DNA of 64,000 nt from JADJDM01 sp044352985 (GTDB lineage Bacteria > Bacteroidota > Bacteroidia > B-17B0 > Aurantibacillaceae), in assembly GCA_044352985.1 (NCBI GenBank), contig JBILCU010000005.1, forward strand, positions 62,001-126,000. Reading direction: 5' to 3'. The notes beneath the pieces were generated by a model. That model searched no databases and was not told where the DNA came from. It saw nothing but the letters and a program-made list of their open reading frames with translations. The position numbers and the translations under genes are program-made. Shown here one piece after another: positions 8,141-17,925 of the stretch; position 1 is the stretch's first letter; each line of letters starts with the position of its first letter.

Positions 8141-11100
8141 GTTACGAATATTCAGAAGATGGCCTTGTAGAAAATGCAACGCAACAAGTTTTAGAAGACT
8201 TGGGCTGGGAAGTGAAAACTGCCTGGAAAAAGGAATCCTTTGGTCCGGATGGATTATTGGGTCGTGATAACAAATCGGAAGTCATTCTTAAGCGCTATTT
8301 ATTGCAAGCATTAAAGAATTTAAATGAAGGCTTACCTGATACTGCCTATCAACAAGCCATTGAAACCATTGAGCAAAAACAAGCTGATAAAACCTTAGGA
8401 AGAATAAATAAAGAAAAATACCATTTATTAAAAGATGGTGTAACCGTAAGTTATACAAACGATGAAGGCGAACTAGAGAAAAAGAAATTAAGGGTTTTTG
8501 ATTTCGAAAATTATACAAACAATAATTTTTTAGCAGTTCGTCAGTTTGAAGTTGTTGGCGAATTGTATAATCGTAGGCCAGATGTTGTTGGATTTGTAAA
8601 TGGTATTCCGTTAGTGTTTTTTGAATTAAAAGCACATCACACCGATTTAAGAAATGCTTTTACTGATAACATTACAGATTATAAAGACACCATTGATCAC
8701 GTGTTCCATTGTAATGCTTTTATCATATTAAGTAATGGAACAGATGCAAAAGTTGGTACTGTTACCAGCCCTTATAAATTCTTTTTAGATTGGAAACGTA
8801 TTACAGAAGAAGAAGAAGGAATAGTAAGTTTAGATACCATGTTGCGAGGAACTTGTTCCAAGGAAAACTTGATGGACATTTTCGAGAACTTTTTGTTGTT
8901 TGATGATAGTGGAGGAGATGTTGTTAAGATTATGGCCAAGAACCATCAATTTATTGGGGTTAATAAAGTAATCAATAAAGCAAGTAGTATTGAAGAACTA
9001 AAAGGAAAGTTAGGAGTTTTCTGGCATACTCAAGGCAGCGGAAAATCCTACTCTATGGTTTTTATAAGTCAAAAAATTCATCGAAAATTTGGAGGTTCTT
9101 ACACATTTCTAATTGTTGTGGATAGAAGTGAGTTGGAACGCCAATTATATGATACATACACAGGTGTTGGGGCTGTAACTAGCAAAGAAGTAGTTGCGAA
9201 GAGTCGCGAAAATTTAAGAGAACTCTTAAAGGAAAATCACAGGTATGTATTTACGTTAATACATAAATTTTCTATCGACCCAAAAATAGAAAGTGAATAT
9301 CCATTGTTAACGGATAGAAAAAATATCATTGTTATTTCGGATGAGGCACATCGTACACAATCAGGAACGTTTGCAAGAAACATGCGTTTTCAAGGTATTC
9401 CTAACGCTTCCTATCTAGGGTTTACAGGCACACCGATTATCAAAGAAGAAGAAGAACTTACAAAGAATATTTTTGGTGAATATGTTTCAGTTTATGATTT
9501 CAAAAGAGCCATTGATGATGGCGCAACGCTTCCTTTAAGATATATAAATAAAGGAGAAAAACTGGGAATTGAAAACCCGGCATTAGATCAGCAAATGGTG
9601 GAAATCCTCGAGGAAGAAACATTAGATGAAGATCAAAAAAGAAAATTAGCTTATCTCTTTCAAAGAGATTATGTTGTTTTAACTGCTGAGCCACGTTTAG
9701 ATGCAATAGCGAAAGACTTAGTATGGCATTTTAACGATAGAGGATACCAGGGTAAAGCAATGTTGGTGACTTTAGATAAACCAACCGCGGTTCGAATGCA
9801 CGCCTTAATTATGAAATATTGGCCGCAATTCATTGAGGAATTAAAATCAAAAATCGATAATGCGAATGATATCCAAGAACAGCAAGAGCTTCGCCAAAAG
9901 TTAATAAAAGTTGAAGAAACAGAAGTGTGCGTTATTGTAAGTTCAGAGCAAAACGAAGTTGACAAATTCAAAAAAATGAATTTGAACATAGAGCAACACC
10001 GCAGAAAAATGGTGGAGCGTAATTTAGAAAAAGAATTTAAGGACGAGGAGAATCCATTCAGATTAGCTATCGTTTGCGCCATGTGGATTACCGGATTTGA
10101 TGCACCTTGTGTTTCTACTGTTTACCTTGACAAACCAATTAAGGGTCATACATTAATGCAAACCATTGCACGCGCTAATCGTGTGTATGATGACGAAAAA
10201 GAAAATGGATTAATTGTAGATTATGGAAATGTTTATAAGGCATTAGAAAATGCATATTCTATCTACGGTCAGGTAGATAAAGCATCACCTGGAAAGAAAA
10301 ACAAAGAAGAAAAATTTGCTGATAAACCCTTTGAATTGTTAGAATCGTTATCGGTTGAGTTGGCAGACGCAATAAAAGAAGTTAAAACTTATCTTAAAGA
10401 ACTTGGTTTTGATTTAGGATTGTTAAGTAATGCGGATGTTAAACCAATGGAAAAAATTGCCAATTTAAAAAAAGCAGTTGATTGCATTTGTTTAAATGAA
10501 ACAACAAGAACAACATTTGAAATTACGGCTAGGAATGTTTTTAGAAAATACCATGCCTTATATCCCGAAGATCAAGTAAAGCAATATATACGACAGTTTA
10601 ATGCTATTGATGCAATTTACGGTCAATTAAATCAGCAAACAAAATCAGCAGATGTTACTTCAATTATAATGGAATTACAATCTGTGGTGAATGAAAGTAT
10701 ATTGATTGAAAGTGCTTCCTTAAATGAGGGAGAAGGAGTTTATGTTGATCTTAGTAAATTAGACTTTGATAAATTGAAATTAGCTTTTGCAAAAACTCAA
10801 AAGAAAAACACACTCGTTTATGATTTACAAAGAGCTGTTGAAAAGAAATTAGAACAAATGTTAAGAGAAAATCCTTTGCGATTAGAATTTTACGAACGGT
10901 ATAAAGAAATTATTAAAGAATATAATCAAGGTAAAAGCCTTGAAGACACCATGAATGCTTTTAATAATTTAAATAATTTTATAAAGGATTTAAACGAAGA
11001 AGATTTTAGAGCAATAAAAGAAAATATTGACCAAGAATCATTGGCAATATTTGATTTATTAAGAAGCGGTAAAGATTTAACAAAAGAAGAGATCAAGGAA

Positions 11101-11343
11101 GTTAAAAAAGTATCGGTTGATGTGCTCAAAAAATTAATAAAAGAAAAATTGAATGTGGAGCGTTGGCGAGAAAGCAGACAAATTACTGCGCAGGTTAAAA
11201 CTATAATTTTTGACACATTACAATGGTTGCCACAAAACACATACACAGATAAAGATGTAAGTGAAAAAACTTTACAAGTATATCAGCACATATACTCCAA
11301 CTATTCAGGCAATAATCCATCAGGAAATTTCGCGGGCAGATAA
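8137..11343 (+). CDS. hsdR: Type I restriction endonuclease subunit HsdR
   Basis: The translocating and cutting subunit of the type I enzyme, 1068 residues, full length for the family. An N-terminal nuclease domain has RRPDVVGF near residue 147 and FFELKAHH near residue 160, matching a PD-(D/E)xK core. The SF2 helicase motor follows: TQGSGKSY near residue 298, SDEAHRTQSG near 402, GFTGTPI near 427, and ARANRVYD in helicase motif VI further on. A long helical C-terminus mediates assembly with HsdM and HsdS. The gene is separated from hsdMS by mcrBC and hipBST but is otherwise intact. Its start overlaps hipT. Confidence 0.95.
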   Translation: MSYEYSEDGLVENATQQVLEDLGWEVKTAWKKESFGPDGLLGRDNKSEVILKRYLLQALKNLNEGLPDTAYQQAIETIEQKQADKTLGRINKEKYHLLKDGVTVSYTNDEGELEKKKLRVFDFENYTNNNFLAVRQFEVVGELYNRRPDVVGFVNGIPLVFFELKAHHTDLRNAFTDNITDYKDTIDHVFHCNAFIILSNGTDAKVGTVTSPYKFFLDWKRITEEEEGIVSLDTMLRGTCSKENLMDIFENFLLFDDSGGDVVKIMAKNHQFIGVNKVINKASSIEELKGKLGVFWHTQGSGKSYSMVFISQKIHRKFGGSYTFLIVVDRSELERQLYDTYTGVGAVTSKEVVAKSRENLRELLKENHRYVFTLIHKFSIDPKIESEYPLLTDRKNIIVISDEAHRTQSGTFARNMRFQGIPNASYLGFTGTPIIKEEEELTKNIFGEYVSVYDFKRAIDDGATLPLRYINKGEKLGIENPALDQQMVEILEEETLDEDQKRKLAYLFQRDYVVLTAEPRLDAIAKDLVWHFNDRGYQGKAMLVTLDKPTAVRMHALIMKYWPQFIEELKSKIDNANDIQEQQELRQKLIKVEETEVCVIVSSEQNEVDKFKKMNLNIEQHRRKMVERNLEKEFKDEENPFRLAIVCAMWITGFDAPCVSTVYLDKPIKGHTLMQTIARANRVYDDEKENGLIVDYGNVYKALENAYSIYGQVDKASPGKKNKEEKFADKPFELLESLSVELADAIKEVKTYLKELGFDLGLLSNADVKPMEKIANLKKAVDCICLNETTRTTFEITARNVFRKYHALYPEDQVKQYIRQFNAIDAIYGQLNQQTKSADVTSIIMELQSVVNESILIESASLNEGEGVYVDLSKLDFDKLKLAFAKTQKKNTLVYDLQRAVEKKLEQMLRENPLRLEFYERYKEIIKEYNQGKSLEDTMNAFNNLNNFIKDLNEEDFRAIKENIDQESLAIFDLLRSGKDLTKEEIKEVKKVSVDVLKKLIKEKLNVERWRESRQITAQVKTIIFDTLQWLPQNTYTDKDVSEKTLQVYQHIYSNYSGNNPSGNFAGR

Positions 11344-11554
11344 AAATCACTTAATCTTTTATAAATTTATTTGCGGCATCAAGCAATTTCGTAAAGATGA
11401 TGTAGCAACAATAATTAATTTTAATTTATTAAGTTATATTATTATTTCCAATGCTTTTAAGCAATTTTAATTCGACACCTTTTTGTAAGTTTTAAATCTA
11501 TTGGATTTATGGCCTAAGTATTATGATAAAGAAATTTTAAAGAGAATAAATTAC

Positions 11555-11590
11555 TGTGCAGAATAAATGCACACTATTGAATAAACTTTG
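11555..11590 (+). promoter_or_regulatory. Promoter with WYL-regulon operator, copy 1 (upstream of the TPR lipoprotein)
   Basis: Perfect inverted repeat TGTGCA-GAATAAA-TGCACA at 11555-11573. Exactly 13 nt later comes TTTG (11587-11590) of a -7-like box (AAACTTTG, one mismatch to TAnnTTTG). The same repeat and spacing occur at three other promoters in the next 7 kb. Predicted transcription would begin only a few bases before the ATG at 11602. Confidence 0.75.
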
Positions 11591-11601
11591 TGTAGTCAAT
11601 T

Positions 11602-13758
11602 ATGATTATGCAAAAAAGCCAGCAAAAAATACTTTTTATACTGTTTCTATTTCTTATCATTATTTTAAATGGCTGCGCAATACATATTACTAAAAAAGAA
11701 AGTTTTAAACCATGTAAGAAATATTTAAAAAATGGAGTTTGCCTTCATCATTTAAATAAAAATTTTAATTCGGGTATTAATGAATTAATAAAGGGTCAGC
11801 CTGAAATTTCAATTAAACATTTAAAATCAATTAATAGGTATAATATAGAGAATGAAAATTTTCATGAAAAAGTAAATTATGCATTAGCATTAGGATATGC
11901 AAAAACTAAAAAATTTGAACAAGCCTATCAAACACTTCAATTAACAAATAAGAAAGAATTTAATTTTTATCACTACACTAGTGGTATTATTCAACTTCAT
12001 TTAAAAAATTTTAAAAATTCAGAAGATGAATTTCAAAATCAATTAATAAGCTATCCCGGCAATAGTCATAAATCTTATTATGCGCTTGGTTATTCACAAC
12101 ATAAACAAAACAAATACAATGAAGCATTAAACAATTACTTTATCTCAATTAAACATAAATCATTTTCTGAATCTTATATTGGAATAGCTGGAATTTATTT
12201 AAAACAAAATAACCCAAAAGCATCTTTTAAAATATTAAAACGAGCAAATAGAAAGCACAGAAATAATGAGCGCATAAAAAATTATAAATTATCGCTTACT
12301 TATTTACCAGAATTTATTGATAATAATTATAGATTAAAACATTCTCTTACATCAGATTTAATTAAAGCAAATTATTTATTCCATAAAGGCAATTATAAAG
12401 ATGCCTTAATTTATTACAATAAAGTAAAAACAAAAGATCGATCAGAGTATGCAAATGCACTTGCCGGAATTGGAAATGTATATTTAGCAATGGGAGAAAT
12501 TCAAAAAGCTGAAAAATATTTTAAACAATCTTTGGAAAAAGACAGCTTGTGTAATACTGCCATTCAAGGAATGGGACTTATTATGTATCATAATTATGAT
12601 GATAATACTTCAAGGAAGTATTTTAAAAAAATGCTTAATGAATTTAATGATTATAAAATTTCATATGATTCTAGAGTTGCAATAGGAAATCTTTTTGTGA
12701 ATTCAAATGAATTGAATAATGCTAAATATCATTTTTTAAAAGCCCTACAACTAAAAAAGAAAAATGATATTGCATTATCCGGTCTTGCCTATTGTATAAC
12801 AAAACAAAACGGATTTATTTATTCAGAAGAATTAATTGATTCTGCATTTACTTACCTTAAACTTGCTTTAAAAATAAGTCGTGATAATCCTAACTACTTA
12901 TTTAGAATAGGAATACTTTATTTTTTAAAAAAAGATTATAAAAAATCAGAGCAATACTTGAATAAAGCAATTGAATTGGGTTTTAACTATGCTGAAGTTC
13001 ATAATGCAATTGCTTTTACATTTACTTATATTAATGAATATGATAAGGCAAAAAAACACATTAATAAAGCAATTGAATTAAACCCATTTGATTATAATTA
13101 TTACATAAATGCCGGAGTAATTTATTCAAACTATTTAGGTCAGCTTACACAAGATGGGTTCACGGATAGCAGTGATATAGCATTAACTAAAATTAAAGAA
13201 TATTACAATAAAGCAATTTTTTTAGGAGCTGATTCCATTATTTGTAATATAAATTACGCATATGCTTATGTAATGTCAAAAAATTATGACAAAGCAATTG
13301 AAATCTATACTAAAATTCACACGAATGATTCTGTAAAAAATTCTGCTCGAATAAATAATATTGGCGTAGTATACTCCTTAAAAAACAAATATGATAATGC
13401 TTATCAATACTATAATATGGCAAATCATCATGATCAGTTAAATTTATTTTTAACTACAATCAACTTAAATCTAAAGAAAACAGAAAGAGCCGAGCAAAAT
13501 ATAAATTCACTTAAGAAAATGAAGTATACTTCTATATTGTTTTATACTTTACCGTTCAATTTAGAAAATAGAAATTTTTCCAACTCATTTGCTTATCCTA
13601 TAAATGAAATCAAAAATCTTCCACCTGATTTAATTATAGAATCATCACATTTAAATGAACATTGTAGCTCCACTCATAAAATTAATTATGCGATTACTGT
13701 TTCTAAACGATTTAAAGGAGTAGCAAAAAAATCATTTACTTTCTGTTCAGGTAAATAA
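11602..13758 (+). CDS. TPR-repeat lipoprotein
   Basis: The 718-residue protein has a lipoprotein signal peptide (hydrophobic ILFILFLFLIIILNGC, acylated Cys near residue 25). The rest is an almost continuous array of tetratricopeptide repeats, recognisable by units such as YANALAGIGNVYLAMGEIQ and YLFRIGILYFLKKDYKKSEQ. TPR arrays are protein-binding scaffolds, and this one would be anchored in the cell envelope. The last 70 residues are not TPR-like. ATG 11602 and ATG 11608 are both possible starts. It carries its own copy of the WYL-regulon operator, and the next operator copy directly follows its stop, so it is probably a one-gene transcript controlled with its neighbours. No enzymatic domain is visible. 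Confidence 0.8.
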   Translation: MIMQKSQQKILFILFLFLIIILNGCAIHITKKESFKPCKKYLKNGVCLHHLNKNFNSGINELIKGQPEISIKHLKSINRYNIENENFHEKVNYALALGYAKTKKFEQAYQTLQLTNKKEFNFYHYTSGIIQLHLKNFKNSEDEFQNQLISYPGNSHKSYYALGYSQHKQNKYNEALNNYFISIKHKSFSESYIGIAGIYLKQNNPKASFKILKRANRKHRNNERIKNYKLSLTYLPEFIDNNYRLKHSLTSDLIKANYLFHKGNYKDALIYYNKVKTKDRSEYANALAGIGNVYLAMGEIQKAEKYFKQSLEKDSLCNTAIQGMGLIMYHNYDDNTSRKYFKKMLNEFNDYKISYDSRVAIGNLFVNSNELNNAKYHFLKALQLKKKNDIALSGLAYCITKQNGFIYSEELIDSAFTYLKLALKISRDNPNYLFRIGILYFLKKDYKKSEQYLNKAIELGFNYAEVHNAIAFTFTYINEYDKAKKHINKAIELNPFDYNYYINAGVIYSNYLGQLTQDGFTDSSDIALTKIKEYYNKAIFLGADSIICNINYAYAYVMSKNYDKAIEIYTKIHTNDSVKNSARINNIGVVYSLKNKYDNAYQYYNMANHHDQLNLFLTTINLNLKKTERAEQNINSLKKMKYTSILFYTLPFNLENRNFSNSFAYPINEIKNLPPDLIIESSHLNEHCSSTHKINYAITVSKRFKGVAKKSFTFCSGK

Positions 13759-13794
13759 AGTGCAGAATGATTGCACAATTAGTAAATAATTTTG
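13759..13794 (+). promoter_or_regulatory. Promoter with WYL-regulon operator, copy 2
   Basis: Inverted repeat AGTGCA-GAATGAT-TGCACA (13759-13777, one arm mismatch) starts on the base after the TAA of the preceding gene. A 13-nt gap leads to TTTG of a perfect -7 box TAATTTTG (13787-13794). The start codon at 13825 follows about 30 nt later. Confidence 0.78.
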
Positions 13795-13824
13795 TATTAC
13801 AAACAAAATAAATCTATCAAATAC

Positions 13825-14427
13825 ATGAAAACCACAGTAAATAACATAAAACCTGTAAATAAAATAAATTATGACTTGTATTCAAACTATATCCAAAAAA
13901 GCAGATTGTTTTGTTATACAGTTACAGGAATAAAAAAGGGTTCAGTTTTTATGCCTCATGAATGTTATATGGCCTTAGATGGCTTTTACGACATGAATGA
14001 TTACCGACTAATAGTTTACTATAAAGAATGTAATAAATCTGGTTTTAATGCTTATGCTACTAATGAACTTATGAAGAAACCTTTATTTGAGAAAGTAATT
14101 CGGTTAAATGATAAACAAAGTTTATTTGTGTTTAATTTCGAATCCCATCAATCGGATTGGAATAAAATTCTAAATGGAAAATATTCTCAACTCAGCCCTA
14201 GTTATAAACATAAGATAGAGCAATATTACCTGAGTTGTCCTGAAAACAAAAGATTAATTTATAAAATTTTAAACCCTAAGTTTTATTTTGATGGATTTGC
14301 TTCTTTGATAGATATTGATCCAAAAATTATTGAAGAAGTTGGTGAAGTTCTAGATAAACCGCACCCTGTTTTTGAGAAACTTACTTTAACTGTAATTGAA
14401 AATAATTTGAGTAGCACAAATAATTAA
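13825..14427 (+). CDS. Uncharacterised 200-aa protein of the WYL-controlled cluster
   Basis: I do not recognise a family. The frame is open upstream to TTG 13792, but that overlaps the -7 box, so ATG 13825 (MKTTVNNIKPVN) is the likely start, giving 200 residues. The protein is soluble, without signal peptide or membrane segment. It has a mixed alpha/beta first half with several aromatic residues. The second half contains DWNKILNGKYSQLSPSYKHK and LIDIDPKIIEEVGEVLDKP. It lies 60 nt before the ATPase gene on the same strand, and the two probably form an operon behind operator copy 2. A regulator, effector or substrate-recognition role for the ATPase is possible but not shown. Confidence 0.7.
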   Translation: MKTTVNNIKPVNKINYDLYSNYIQKSRLFCYTVTGIKKGSVFMPHECYMALDGFYDMNDYRLIVYYKECNKSGFNAYATNELMKKPLFEKVIRLNDKQSLFVFNFESHQSDWNKILNGKYSQLSPSYKHKIEQYYLSCPENKRLIYKILNPKFYFDGFASLIDIDPKIIEEVGEVLDKPHPVFEKLTLTVIENNLSSTNN

Positions 14428-14487
14428 TTACATTAAATTAGCTTCTTAAATAGTTAGTAATTAGTTTAATGTTTTCAATTATAGAGT

Positions 14488-16404
14488 ATGATTAAAAATT
14501 TTTCAATTCAGGGTTTTAGGGCAATAGGCAAAAAGAAAAATATAGAATTAGCCCCGATTACTATTTTAATAGGCAATAATGGAAGTGGAAAAAGTTCTCT
14601 GATAAAAGCATTATTAACCTACCCTAAATTGTTTAAACTAAAAACTATAAAAGATGATTTTGGATACAACAATCCAAATTCACCTCATAAAAATGTTTTT
14701 GGTTCGTTTAAACAAATTACAGGAGTTTTAAAAATTGATCCTACCGACATTTCAGGAAACTCAATTTCTTTCGATAACATTATAAATAAAAGTTCCGGCA
14801 CCAATCTGTTTTCTTTTGGAACTAAAATCCCGTTAAAATTTTTGCCAGGTAATTTTCAATTAAACATAAGTGTACAACCTAATGATGATAATTTTGGAGA
14901 AGTAACATGTATTGAAATTGTTGACAAGGATAAAAATGAAGTTTTTTTACAAATTAATGCAGAAGAAAAAAAGACAACGGGTTTTTTGACTTTAAAAATT
15001 AAAACTCGAAAATTTAAAAAACAGATTTATGATGCCATTCAAAACGAAGTAAAAAAAGATGGCGATTCAACTGATGAAAATAATTTAAGTCCTGATGACC
15101 AGATAATTCATAACAATTACTTTAACGAAGCAAAAAGATTATTTCAAAAAAACCTAAGAAGCCCTTTTCATAAACAAGATAAGTTAGTTTTTTCAAGTAT
15201 TGAATTTAATGACCCTATTGAACAACTAATTTCATCTAATTACTCCTATTTTCAAGGACAGTATACTTACTTATTTAATTATTTAATCAACGAAGAAACT
15301 TATAATTCAATAAAAGACGCAAGTGCAGATGATGAGAGTTTTTATCATAATATTCATGCTTTTTTAAAAAAGAATGTAAATTATGCTGAGAAAAAAGCCA
15401 TGGAAACATTAGCTGAAGGTGTAAACATAACAATTGGTCCAAGAGAAAAATTTATATCAACTGAAAATTTTATTGATTTATTTTTATCAGACCCTTTTGT
15501 ACTTAGTAAAATAATGGCTGAAGAAGTTAAGAAGCATCTTCCAAAAGAAATTATCATTCAAACTGAGCAAAACGATTATTTAACTGAGTTTGGTAGTTTC
15601 TTCTTAGCTGAACTCTTGATTAAAAACATTCAAAATGCAGTTTCAACAACTCTTTATGAATTTAAGAGCATGGAATATATTCCACCCTATAAATTTAAGC
15701 AAGAATCCTTCTATGCAAACAAAGGGACTTATCAAACTATTATTGAACGATTAAGAGAGATTAAACAAAAAAATATTTGGTTTGGCGCATCTGAATATTT
15801 CTCCGAGTATTGGCTTAAATACTTTGGAATTGGTGAACGAATTGAATTTGAAAAATTAAAAAACAATCAAGAACAAGTTTATTTAGTTAAAGGTGACACT
15901 AATCTGCCTGTAGAAGATCAAGGTTTTGGTTTAAGTCAGCTAATACCTATTATTTATTTATGCAGTTTCCCTAAAAATATTGCCGAATCTGAAACTGCAA
16001 TGCGTAATCCCGATTCATTTTTCTTTATGAAAGAACAATTACAGTCAACTTTTTTAATTGAAGAACCTGAATCTAATTTACACCCAAGTAATCAATCAAA
16101 ATTGGCTGATTTTTTTATTGATGCTCACTGGAAATTTGGCCATCAGTTTATTGTAGAAACTCACAGTGAATACTTAATAAGAAAACTACAATATTGGGTA
16201 GCCAAAGGCATAATTAAAAACGATAAAATCAAAATAGTTTCTTTTTCAAATGATAAAACCGAAAAAGGAAAAAAAGATGTAAAAATCAAAGAAATATTTA
16301 TAAAAGCTAATGGTGATTTAACGGGTGATTTAGATAGTGGATTTTTTGATGAATCTTTACTACTTAGTGAAATGTTAAGAGATGTAAGAAAAAATAAAAA
16401 TTAA
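14488..16404 (+). CDS. AAA/ABC-type ATPase (OLD/DUF3696-like)
   Basis: The 638-residue protein has an SMC/ABC-like ATPase head split by a long insertion. Walker A GNNGSGKSS is at residues 29-37, an ABC-signature-like QGFGLSQLIPI near residue 477, Walker B FLIEEPESNLHPS near 521, and the switch histidine in ETHSEYLIRKL near 556. The end IKANGDLTGDLDSGFFDE resembles the tail of DUF3696 ATPases. I see no TOPRIM nuclease domain after the ATPase, unlike OLD/GajA. Related ATPases act in bacterial defence systems such as Septu and some retrons, usually with a separate effector. Here the partner may be the 200-aa protein upstream. It ends 6 nt from the convergent WYL gene. Confidence 0.85.
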   Translation: MIKNFSIQGFRAIGKKKNIELAPITILIGNNGSGKSSLIKALLTYPKLFKLKTIKDDFGYNNPNSPHKNVFGSFKQITGVLKIDPTDISGNSISFDNIINKSSGTNLFSFGTKIPLKFLPGNFQLNISVQPNDDNFGEVTCIEIVDKDKNEVFLQINAEEKKTTGFLTLKIKTRKFKKQIYDAIQNEVKKDGDSTDENNLSPDDQIIHNNYFNEAKRLFQKNLRSPFHKQDKLVFSSIEFNDPIEQLISSNYSYFQGQYTYLFNYLINEETYNSIKDASADDESFYHNIHAFLKKNVNYAEKKAMETLAEGVNITIGPREKFISTENFIDLFLSDPFVLSKIMAEEVKKHLPKEIIIQTEQNDYLTEFGSFFLAELLIKNIQNAVSTTLYEFKSMEYIPPYKFKQESFYANKGTYQTIIERLREIKQKNIWFGASEYFSEYWLKYFGIGERIEFEKLKNNQEQVYLVKGDTNLPVEDQGFGLSQLIPIIYLCSFPKNIAESETAMRNPDSFFFMKEQLQSTFLIEEPESNLHPSNQSKLADFFIDAHWKFGHQFIVETHSEYLIRKLQYWVAKGIIKNDKIKIVSFSNDKTEKGKKDVKIKEIFIKANGDLTGDLDSGFFDESLLLSEMLRDVRKNKN

Positions 16405-16410
16405 ATCTTA

Positions 16411-17424
16411 TCATGTACCATATTGAGATAAAGCATTTTTATATTTTGATTTAAATAGATCGACTATTTTTTTAGGACTAATAATTTTTACTTGATCTCC
16501 AAACGATAATATTAATTTCTCAAACTCGATATTAGGAATTATTTCAATGGTTATTAATAAGCCATTTTCATCAATTTTTTTATTGTGTTGAGAGCCGTGC
16601 AAGGGTTTTGTGAAAACATATGGACCAGCCTCTTTATTAAATTGTAATTCAACTTTTACAGCTTTCCCTTTTTCAGGTTTAGTAACTCCAATTACATCTT
16701 CAAAATATTCTTTAAAATCAATGTCTGTATTTTTAATGTACTTTTTAGATATTGTTTCAAAGCTAACTATGCGGTCAAGAGCTATGTTGTATATTTTTTT
16801 TAATTCATCGTTCAGCCCTAATAAAAACCATCTATTATTGAATTGTTTTAAATAATATGGGTGTAATATAATTTCGATATCCTCATTTGCCTTAAATGGG
16901 TGGTAAACAACTTTAATTACTTTACGACTATTGATTGAATTAAATAAATTTCCTAGATGTTCAATCCCCTTTAAGTATTCGTTGTGGTCAAAACTGATTA
17001 TACTGTCTTTCTCGTTTTTAATTTCAATTCCATTATTTATTTTGGTTAAAATACTATTTACCAATTCAAACTGAGGCATACCTTCAAAGCGACCTATTAT
17101 TTCTAATGCGGAACTGATTTGAGATAACTCACTTTGGTTTAATGGTTGATTGTTTATAGAAAAATCAGGATTTTTATATCGATAGATGCATTTTTTTCCA
17201 AAACGAACTCTTTCTATTTCTGCCGACCAACCCAATTCACTCTCCATAAAAGCAATATCTTCTCTTACTGTTCTTACCGAAATACCATCAGCAGATGGAT
17301 CTATCTCAGCTAACGCATCATTAATTGCATCTATTAGGTCCTCAAATGTATAATCTCTTCCTGTGTTTTTAAAGCAAGAATCCAAAACTTTGTAACGAAT
17401 TTGAGCGTGTTTATTTGTAGCCAT
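16411..17424 (-). CDS. WYL-domain transcriptional regulator
   Basis: A 337-residue regulator with an N-terminal DNA-binding region (about 1-85; YTFEDLIDAINDAL and GISVRTVREDIAFMESELG, a winged-helix DeoR/HTH_11 pattern). A WYL domain follows from about residue 150 (SRKVIKVVYHPF, then LHPYYLKQFNNRWFLLGLND). A C-terminal WCX-like extension ends the protein. WYL proteins bind nucleic-acid or nucleotide ligands and include CapW and BrxR, repressors of CBASS and BREX defence loci. The frame extends to ATG 17448, but that lies inside the operator, so ATG 17424 (MATNKHAQIRYK) is preferred. The operator at 17431-17449 sits just upstream, consistent with autoregulation and control of the divergent gene. 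Confidence 0.88.
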   Translation of the reverse strand: MATNKHAQIRYKVLDSCFKNTGRDYTFEDLIDAINDALAEIDPSADGISVRTVREDIAFMESELGWSAEIERVRFGKKCIYRYKNPDFSINNQPLNQSELSQISSALEIIGRFEGMPQFELVNSILTKINNGIEIKNEKDSIISFDHNEYLKGIEHLGNLFNSINSRKVIKVVYHPFKANEDIEIILHPYYLKQFNNRWFLLGLNDELKKIYNIALDRIVSFETISKKYIKNTDIDFKEYFEDVIGVTKPEKGKAVKVELQFNKEAGPYVFTKPLHGSQHNKKIDENGLLITIEIIPNIEFEKLILSFGDQVKIISPKKIVDLFKSKYKNALSQYGT

Positions 17425-17430
17425 TTTTGT

Positions 17431-17466
17431 TGTGCAGATATATTGCACAATATTACAATAATTTTG
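17431..17466 (+). promoter_or_regulatory. Divergent promoter region with WYL-regulon operator, copy 3
   Basis: Perfect inverted repeat TGTGCA-GATATAT-TGCACA (17431-17449), then 13 nt to TTTG of TAATTTTG (17459-17466) for the rightward gene. On the other strand TAATATTG (17445-17452) overlaps the repeat and could be the -7 box of the WYL gene. A single bound dimer could thus control both directions. Confidence 0.78.
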
Positions 17467-17483
17467 TGTCTAAATCAATTTTA

Positions 17484-17906
17484 ATGAAAAAATATTTATC
17501 TATTCGTTTAAATAACCAAAAAAGAAAAGCAAATGAATTACTAGTAAATGAATTCATTTATTGTTTTACTGAGCAGAAACCTAAGCGCCTAGAAGCATTA
17601 CTCTCTTTTCAATACAAGTATTTAGATGGTAAAACTAAGTGGGAGTTACTGCACTATTTTAAAACCTATTGGAATATGATAAATGAACAAGGAATTAAAG
17701 TTGAAGTTGAATATGGTGTTGCACTCGATTATTATCCAGGCTGTATTGCTATAAAAATTAAGTTGATTGAATTCAGCGGGAATAAAGAATTTCCAAGCAG
17801 ACTGACTTTAATTCCACTTTTTGAAGGAGATTATTTATCCGGTTTAGTAGTATGTAAACGCTGTGCGCCTTACTGGGTAATTAATCGATTAATGAGAGAT
17901 AATTAA
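17484..17906 (+). CDS. Uncharacterised 140-aa protein, paralog of the gene at 18336
   Basis: No known family recognised. The upstream extension of the frame runs through the promoter, so ATG 17484 (MKKYLSIRLNN) is taken as the start. The protein has a basic helical N-terminus, then a predicted alpha+beta body containing KTKWELLHYFKTYW and VALDYYPGCIAIKIK. The same spaced pattern (W-x2-LH-aromatic-FK, then LD-x-YPG-[CS]-I) occurs in the protein at 18336, so the two are diverged duplicates. The layout is reminiscent of small NTF2-like folds, but this is a guess. The gene lies downstream of operator copy 3 and 19 nt before the DUF3127 gene. Confidence 0.7.
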   Translation: MKKYLSIRLNNQKRKANELLVNEFIYCFTEQKPKRLEALLSFQYKYLDGKTKWELLHYFKTYWNMINEQGIKVEVEYGVALDYYPGCIAIKIKLIEFSGNKEFPSRLTLIPLFEGDYLSGLVVCKRCAPYWVINRLMRDN

Positions 17907-17925
17907 TAATATAAACAAACAAATC

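Noticed and set aside
11261..11470. 69-aa frame overlapping the hsdR end
   Set aside because: It is mostly within hsdR in another frame, and the rest is AT-rich with no protein-like pattern; HsdR ends normally at 11343.
14488..16404. Retron or Gabija call based on the ATPase
   Set aside because: No reverse transcriptase, UvrD-like helicase or TOPRIM domain is visible in or next to the gene.
17427..17483. Upstream extension of the 140-aa gene to TTG 17427
   Set aside because: It runs through the operator and the -7 box; the ATG at 17484 fits the predicted transcript start.
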